Translations under genes and position numbers: made by a program
Source of the DNA: Pleurotus ostreatus/Saccharomyces cerevisiae fusant
Lineage: Eukaryota; Opisthokonta
Direction: 5' to 3'
NCBI GenBank assembly: GCA_024196135.1
Contig: JAMQCK010000944.1
Span: 1 to 13,653 of the forward strand
DNA: 13,653 nucleotides
The notes under the pieces: generated by a model
What the model saw: only the letters and a program-made list of their open reading frames with translations
What the model was told of the DNA's origin: nothing
Databases searched by the model: none
Shown here: piece by piece, positions 8,996 to 13,653 of the stretch
How the letters are laid out: every line of letters begins with the position of its first letter
How positions within the stretch are numbered: position 1 is the first letter of the stretch

Positions 8996-9402
8996 GAATG
9001 GTATATGTAGTATAGCTATACAACGTACATAAAAAGCGCCGGGAGGCGCTCAAAGTAGTGAAAAAAGAACAAAATTGCGCGGACAAAAATTTTCGTCGAC
9101 GCGACACGTGTCGTGCCGCCCACGCAAGCGAGCGCCAGCGTGCGCGTGTCGTGGGGGAGGGGGGCGGGCAGGCCAATGCCCTCGGTTGAGCCTGGCTGCT
9201 AGGGAAGGGGGCGGGTAGGGGATGAGGAGCGCACTGTTGCTGTGTGCGTGCGGGCCATGGTTACCGGCGGCGATCATGTCTGGTGAGGGCGACAGGGGCA
9301 TGGCGAGACCCAGGCAGCGAAGCGAGGGGGCGGCAGATGAGTAGCCGCGAGCGGTAATGGAGGGCGAGGCGCCTGCGTGGTGGTTGGGACGGGACCAGCG
9401 CG

Positions 9403-9424
9403 ACCGGTCACACGCGTGACCGGT
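9403..9424. repeat. Inverted repeat ACCGGTCAC/GTGACCGGT
   Basis: Two perfect 9-bp arms with a 4-nt loop (ACGC), inside the interior of the TIR element. It is not seen in the other terminal-repeat copies. Confidence 0.8.
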
Positions 9425-11449
9425 GGCGCGCCAGCCTGCGCGAGCGCGTCTGCGCGCACCAGGGTCAAACCCCGAGCCACCGTACCCTTCTACCGAGGCG
9501 TGAAGGGCTTGAGAGCGCGGAAAGACGCGTCACGCGCTGAGCACGGCACCGCGAGTTCGCCAGAGCGGTGGGTACTCAAACGGGCCGTGCTCTGCACGAG
9601 ACGCGTCTCCGGATCCTGGAAAGGGGGGAGGGAGGTAGAGACAGTGTTCATTTTGAGCTGAAACTTGATGAAATTGTGTCCCCGATGCTAACGCATCGCG
9701 GGCAGATGGGCCTTCCTGTTGATAAAGGGAGAAAGGAATTAGTCAAATTCACAGATGTGGCGCGTAGATGCGCACCTGTAGCCTCCTCCGCAACATCCAG
9801 AGGCGGCCTGTTTGCTTGGGGTGCGCCACATCAAGCGTCGCGGGCCACGAAACGGGCGCGTCATATCGGTCTTGAGGCGGGCTGGCGCTTCGAGGCGCGT
9901 GGAGGATTCAAGGCGCGCGGATGCGGGAATGTGCATTAGAGCGCATAATTATTGTTCCGTGCTATTACTGATGGATGGGGAGGGGCGAGAGGGGTGCCAG
10001 GTCGACCAAGGGCGTGGGGTGGTGGTGGTTGAGCGTGGAAGACGCGCAATCGGGCGCGTCGGATGACCGGCCTGGAGGGTCGGTCCGACCTCCGAGCACC
10101 GTCGTCGGCGACGTCGACGGTCTCGGACTCATGCCGAGGACATGCTCAGAGGGAGATCTCTTCGATATATATTAGTATATTACTGATATAGTTGGCTCTG
10201 GAAGTTTGGTAGCAATTGAAGCATGCCAATATATCCAACTCGAATTCGGCTCGGTTTGTGCAGTAAGAACCATGAACTGTACTATCCGATTGCTCTCTCC
10301 CGGTGTCGTCTGCCCTCCCCCTCCATGGAATCTTGATGGATTTCTTTGGGACAAATTGCATAGTGTACAGGGAGAATACTGTGATCAATCTCGAAGCTTC
10401 GATTACTTCAGTCTTGTACAGGTAAATGGGAAAGAGCGATACAAAGCAGATTTCAGGTCTTTTGGGAGCAGAAGAAATTTGGGGATATTGAAAGCTCCTC
10501 AGGACGGATCTCAGCCCCGATCTTGAATGTATGGCACGTATACATCATGATATGGCTTTACTACGCGCTCCAAATGCCCGCGATACTGTGCAATCTTCAT
10601 CCCCTTCCCGTGCACGCACCGTGATGCGACATCTTTGTGACGTGACGCCCCCGCGCCAATATCTTCCTCCCACCAGCACCAAAAACCTAAGGAGAACCCT
10701 CGTTAACGCGTGTCAGCGCGCGGGAAGCGGATGACTGGGCTCAGCAGCCCTCCAGGTGCATTTACTATGCCATACAACGTGATTTCTGCTGATCTTCTCT
10801 GTTTATACAGATTCAGTGCGGCCTGGCCAGCGTTTGCACGCGTGCATCGCTACAGTGATCTCAAGGGGCTATTTTCGTAGCTTCCGCGTCCTCCGCAAGG
10901 CTGTAGGAGCCCCTAGAGGCCGCCTTGGACGCCGCACGCCTTCGCGCGGGATGCCACACGCTGTTCGATCAACATGGCCAAACAAGCCGTGATCGACGGT
11001 TTCCCATCCTTACCATGGCACTTTCCACCCCCTGCCGCCCCTCCCCGTCATCCCCGTGTCTAGGCCGACGACAAGTTCCACGAGAGGCCCCCCGCTGCGA
11101 TCCTTTCCCCCCTATGACGTGCTGCGGCTGCGCGAGAGAGCAATAGCCCCCAAGCTCACGCGCCGTCAGCGCGAAATCGCGTCTAAACGCGCAAGCACCC
11201 GCCCCACCTCCCTGCCACCTATTCCCCGCAACCTGCAACCGACCTCTCCCCGACGCGGTGGCCAACGCAGGCAGAAACTGCGAATTTGAATACAAACACC
11301 ACCCCCCACACCTCCCGCGCCCACACTCACAACAACCAATGGCAACAAGCCCGCATCAGGGCTCGTTTCCAGACGTACCCTTCCCCTCTCCCCCCTCTCT
11401 ACGGCACGTGTGCGCCCGCGCTCCATTGCGCGGGCTGCACGACACGTGC

Positions 11450-11477
11450 CGTGCTGGCGAAAATTTTCGCCAGCACG
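11450..11477. repeat. Perfect 28-bp palindrome in the right subterminal region
   Basis: Each arm is CGTGCTGGCGAAAA with no spacer. The complementary-strand reading continues with GCACGTGTCGTGCAGCC. The copy at 13125-13151 has the same structure with a paired base change; the left arm near 9075-9104 is a degraded version. Confidence 0.9.
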
Positions 11478-11555
11478 TTTCTTCATTTTTCTTCCTCTTT
11501 TCGCGTTCCTAGCCCTTCTTCGCGTACACTATGTATATAGTATATACTTCATCTT

Positions 11556-11891
11556 ATTTTCTACACACAATCGCGCGAGAACGGGACCGACGGCGGCGGC
11601 GACGCGCGACCGCGACGCCTCCCGACGCGCTGACTAAGCAGCCGCGACGCGCAAGAGGGCGGCGCATCAGCTGCCGCAGGGCGCGTGGCAACGGCGGCGG
11701 CGGCGGAGCGCGCGCGCTGTGCCGCGCGTGCTGCGGAAAACCCCGACCGGCGCGCCCGGGGGGCGGTGCCCGGCGTCATCCCGGGCAGCGGCCGGAGGGC
11801 CGTGGCTGTGCGGACAAGACATTCGTTACATTCTCAACGATTTGTCAGACACTTGTCATGTACTTTTTAAAATGTCTTACCTGCACAGGTG
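11556..11891 (-). repeat. Right terminal inverted repeat (copy 2)
   Basis: Reverse complement of the left TIR at about 96% identity by hand count. Its outermost bases, read on the + strand, are CTTACCTGCACAG then GTG, giving the acceptor that rejoins gag. Read inward on the minus strand, the same bases are CAG/GTAAGA, a strong donor. Confidence 0.9.
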
Positions 11892-12160
11892 TCCCTCCGG
11901 GTATTCCAATGGACGTCGACGCAACGCGCCGCCGTCGTGCCGCTGCGCTCGCCACCATCACCTGTCGCCGCTGCAGCTGTACCGGCCACCTCTCCTACAA
12001 TTGCCCGCAGCCGGCTGACGTGCGTGCCCTGGACGAGGACTGGGTACTCTCAGTGGATCACACCGAGGAGGTCGCCGCGTATCACGCCGCGCACTCGGAT
12101 ATCGTGGAGCAGGAGGCTCGTGCCACCGCGATAGAGGATTTTGGCAACAGTCGCGAGTGA
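11889..12160 (+). pseudogene. Ty3-type gag, C-terminal part with CCHC zinc knuckle
   Basis: Continuation of the gag beyond the insertion. Seen: PPGIPMDVDATRRRR, then the CCHC knuckle CRRCSCTGHLSYNC (C-x2-C-x4-H-x4-C, 11963-12004), then an acidic tail ending with TGA at 12158-12160. Known: the CCHC knuckle of Ty3 Gag binds the element RNA. The first base pair GT completes the codon begun by the A at 8670 if 8671-11888 is spliced out. The frame is also open backwards through the whole right TIR, so a 209-codon chimeric frame exists (11531-12160), although it lacks the capsid region. Confidence 0.8.
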
Positions 12161-12281
12161 GCAGTACACCCTCACAACCGTTTGGTAACTACTTTGCGCC
12201 CCTCATGTACTTAGACGACAATATGCACATCTCTTCCCTCTCTTGTCGTCCGAGCGCAAAGATAGAACCACCCGCCGTACC
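12157..12281 (+). pseudogene. Probable start of pol, cut by a terminal-repeat copy
   Basis: It overlaps the gag stop in the -1 frame and reads VSSTPSQPFGNYFAPLMYLD onward to KIEPPAVP. Known: in many agaricomycete Ty3 elements pol follows gag by such an overlap and begins with a linker ahead of protease. No protease motif is reached, because a terminal-repeat copy begins at 12282. No clear slippery heptamer is seen at the overlap. The assignment is by position, so it is tentative. Confidence 0.45.
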
Positions 12282-12691
12282 CACCTGTGGAAGTACCCCC
12301 TTTGCAAAGTTGCCTCTAAGTTGTAAGTCATGCTTTTGCAAAGTTCACGAAGTGTTTACCTGCACAGCCACCGCCCCCCGGGATCTCGCCGGTGACGCCT
12401 CCGGGCAGCGCCCGATGCGGCAGGCGACCCCCTGAGCTCACCGTTCAGGCATTTCCGAGCGTCGCGCCGCCTCCCACCGCGTGCGGGCGCGATTGATGTG
12501 CCTTCCCGCGCGTTGCGCTTGCTTAGTCAGCGCGTCGCGCGGCCTCACGCGAGCGCGCGTCGTCGCCGCCGTCGCTGCTCGTCGTTCTTCACATCCATAT
12601 TAGCACAAAAGATGTAACTCATATTGTATATAATGTGTATGTACATCCATAGATGGCAGAAAGAGTGAGAAGGGCAAACAAGCGCCGGCGG
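12282..12691 (+). mobile_element. Terminal-repeat copy 3 (diverged), interrupting pol
   Basis: It starts CACCTGTGGAAGTACC, matching the ends of the 8660-11891 element. Donor GT at 12293 and acceptor CACAG ending at 12367 are again 75 nt apart. The GC-rich block (12368-12590) shares GCTTAGTCAGCGCGTCG with the TIRs and ATGCGGCAGGCGACC with copy 4. An A/T-rich stretch follows (12593-12650). The copy is cut at 12692 by copy 4. Its partner end is not in the window. Confidence 0.7.
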
Positions 12692-13190
12692 CACCTGTGC
12701 AAGTAAACCATTTTAAAAAGTACCGCACAAGTGTCTGCCGTACTGTTGATAATGTAACGAATGTCTTCTCCGCACAGCCACGGCCGCCCGGAAGCTGCCC
12801 GGGACGTCGCCGGGCTGCGCCCAATGCGGCAGGCGACCTCCGGGCTCGCCGCCGCGGGTGATCGCGCCGCACGCGTCGGCCGTCGCGCGTGATGCCGCCG
12901 TCGTCGGGGCTCCCGCGCGCCGCCCGCTGTTGATGCGCCGCTGGCGCGGCTGCACAGCCACGTCAGCGCGTTGCGTCGGCGTCGCGCCGCGTGTCGCCGC
13001 CGCCGCCCGCGGTCGCGCGCGTACGTGCTAGTACTAACGAAGAATAAAAGTTGTATATAGAAGATGCATATAATGTATGTAGAATGGGCCGGGGACGCGC
13101 GAAATGGAGGAGGCGGTGCGAAAAGCGCTGGCGAAAATTTTTCGCCAGCGCAACACGTGTCATGCAGCCGGCAACAACGCGCGCAGGGGC
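12692..13190 (+). mobile_element. Terminal-repeat copy 4, nested in copy 3
   Basis: It starts CACCTGTGCAAGTAAACC. Donor GT is at 12703, branch-like TGTAACGAAT at 12754-12763 and acceptor CCGCACAG ends at 12777, 75 nt in all. A GC-rich block with about 80 open codons runs to a TAG near 13028-13030, then AATAAA (near 13043) and a TATATA-rich stretch, then the palindrome at 13125-13151 followed by CACGTGTCATGCAGCC. The partner end lies beyond the window. Confidence 0.75.
13125..13151. repeat. 27-nt palindrome in copy 4
   Basis: Arms GCGCTGGCGAAAA and TTTTCGCCAGCGC around one central T. Compared with 11450-11477, the second base of the 13-nt arm is C instead of T and its partner is G instead of A, so pairing is kept. 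Confidence 0.9.
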
Positions 13191-13520
13191 ATGAACGTGT
13201 TCGAGAGGGACAGGAAGTAGAATGATGAGGATGTGAGAGGGGGCGGTAGATGATTTCGAGCCCTTACGACGGCGGCAGGCCGTCGTCTTGGGGGTCGGAT
13301 AACGCCAGCGCAACATGCGACACGCGGCCCGCGGACGCTCGCGGCGCCGGGTGAGCGTGTCAGAAGTGGTGGTTAGGGGGCGAGTCTGCCTCCACCGCGT
13401 GAAGGAGTTGCCTTATTGGTAAATCATGGTTGATTCACCAATTAGGAAGGTGCTTACTTGGGAAGTATGTTCCCACGGTCGTTCCCGTACTATACTGTAC
13501 ATACACACTCTTTTCTCTTC
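13191..13520. other. Interior of nested elements and flanking repeat, no gene
   Basis: No coding region is seen. A hairpin ACGACGGC/GCCGTCGT lies at 13266-13286. At about 13302-13331 a second, weaker version of the subterminal motif occurs (CGCCAGCGCAACATG, then CGACACGCGGCC), perhaps a duplicate or the resumed interior of copy 3. An inverted repeat ATTGGTAAATC/GATTCACCAAT lies at 13415-13442. Confidence 0.45.
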
Positions 13521-13653
13521 CCTCAGTCGCTATTCCCATAGCAGGAAGACTGAGGGTGAGCTCTACTTTATCTGTACTTACTGTACACTAACGTTACCTT
13601 AGTCTTGCGCTCCCTGCGCTTATTTAGGTATGAATTCAGTCGCTATTCCCATA
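13521..13653 (+). repeat. Hairpin module copies 2 and 3 (second cut by window end)
   Basis: Positions 13521-13555 have outer stem CCTCAGTC/GACTGAGG and inner stem GCTAT/ATAGC with an AGGAA bulge, matching 3608-3642. A further copy begins at about 13635 (TTCAGTCGCTATTCCCATA) and is truncated by the window edge. Both 3.6 kb and 13.5 kb loci also share an ATTAGGAAGG word upstream. Confidence 0.7.

Larger units (their letters stand above)
8996..11555. other. Interior of the TIR element, no recognisable gene
   Basis: Frames here are short and match no transposase that I can recognise. Structures seen: a small hairpin AGCGCC/GGCGCT (9035-9050), GACACGTGTC (9103-9112), an inverted repeat ACCGGTCAC/GTGACCGGT (9403-9424), a stretch of lower GC (about 10145-10530), and a perfect 28-bp palindrome (11450-11477). 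It may hold captured sequence. Confidence 0.5.
8660..11891 (+). mobile_element. 3,232-bp TIR element inserted in gag, intron-like
   Basis: The ends are long inverted repeats (8660-8995 and 11556-11891). Both termini read CANCTGTGCARGTAA inward. The flanks TCCCTTC (8653-8659) and TCCCTCC (11892-11898) may be a 7-bp target duplication with one mismatch. No transposase motif could be read inside, so it appears non-autonomous. The left end supplies a donor (GTAAAG, 8671) and the right end an acceptor (TGCACAG, ending at 11888). Splicing these joins gag codons in frame (A + GT, then GTC CCT CCG). It would leave 21 extra nt if the duplication is 7 bp. Superfamily unknown: the CAC start recalls CACTA-like elements, but this is only a guess. 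Confidence 0.8.

Noticed and set aside
10206..10526. Possible 106-codon gene inside the TIR element
   Set aside because: No family motif, no clear promoter or splice pattern, and a competing minus-strand frame. It is kept only as a composition anomaly.
8996..11555. Search for a transposase in the element interior
   Set aside because: No DDE/DDD context, zinc finger or long frame could be read on either strand, so the element is treated as non-autonomous.
12300..12344. Repeated TTTGCAAAGTT word as a possible target duplication
   Set aside because: Both copies lie inside terminal-repeat copy 3 after alignment by its 75-nt intron, so they do not flank an insertion.

Overview
The window looks like a GC-rich filamentous basidiomycete genome, most likely an agaricomycete. 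The evidence is short to medium GT-AG introns with CTGAC/CTAAC branch sites, a Ty3-type Gag with an MDVDA and CCHC tail, Copia remnants and many decayed LTRs. Assignments come from reading motifs and splice phases by eye; no search was run.

Positions 1-3145 hold the 3' part of one spliced host gene on the + strand. Four exons (67-139, 926-1799, 1978-2158, 2297-3145) join in phase into 658 codons plus a stop. The product has a long Gly/Gln linker, a PTOV/ACID-like domain and a Gly-Met/polyGln tail, the layout of Mediator subunit MED25. Its 5' end lies outside the window.

Positions 3146-7400 are a repeat graveyard. There is a minus-strand LTR with a polypurine tract (3772-4008), a plus-strand LTR with a TATA box and many TTCCG motifs (4573-4959), a 44-codon minus-strand Copia RNase H tail (6298-6432), a plus-strand LTR-like block (from 6431), and a tRNA-like sequence on the minus strand (6865-6938).

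Positions 7762-12281 hold a Ty3-type gag and the probable beginning of pol. The gag has one frameshift (about 8339) and is split by a 3,232-bp element (8660-11891) with 336-bp terminal inverted repeats (TIRs). The element has no recognisable transposase. Its termini carry a splice donor on the left and a splice acceptor on the right. Removing 8671-11888 as an intron rejoins gag in frame just ahead of the zinc knuckle.

Two more copies of the terminal repeat lie at 12282 and 12692, in the same orientation as the left TIR. The first interrupts the probable pol start; the second interrupts the first. All four terminal repeats keep a possible 75-nt intron at the same place, and two keep a precise palindrome further in. 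This apparently intron-mimicking, self-nesting transposon family is the most interesting object in the window. The last 250 bp contain a hairpin-bearing repeat also found at 3608.
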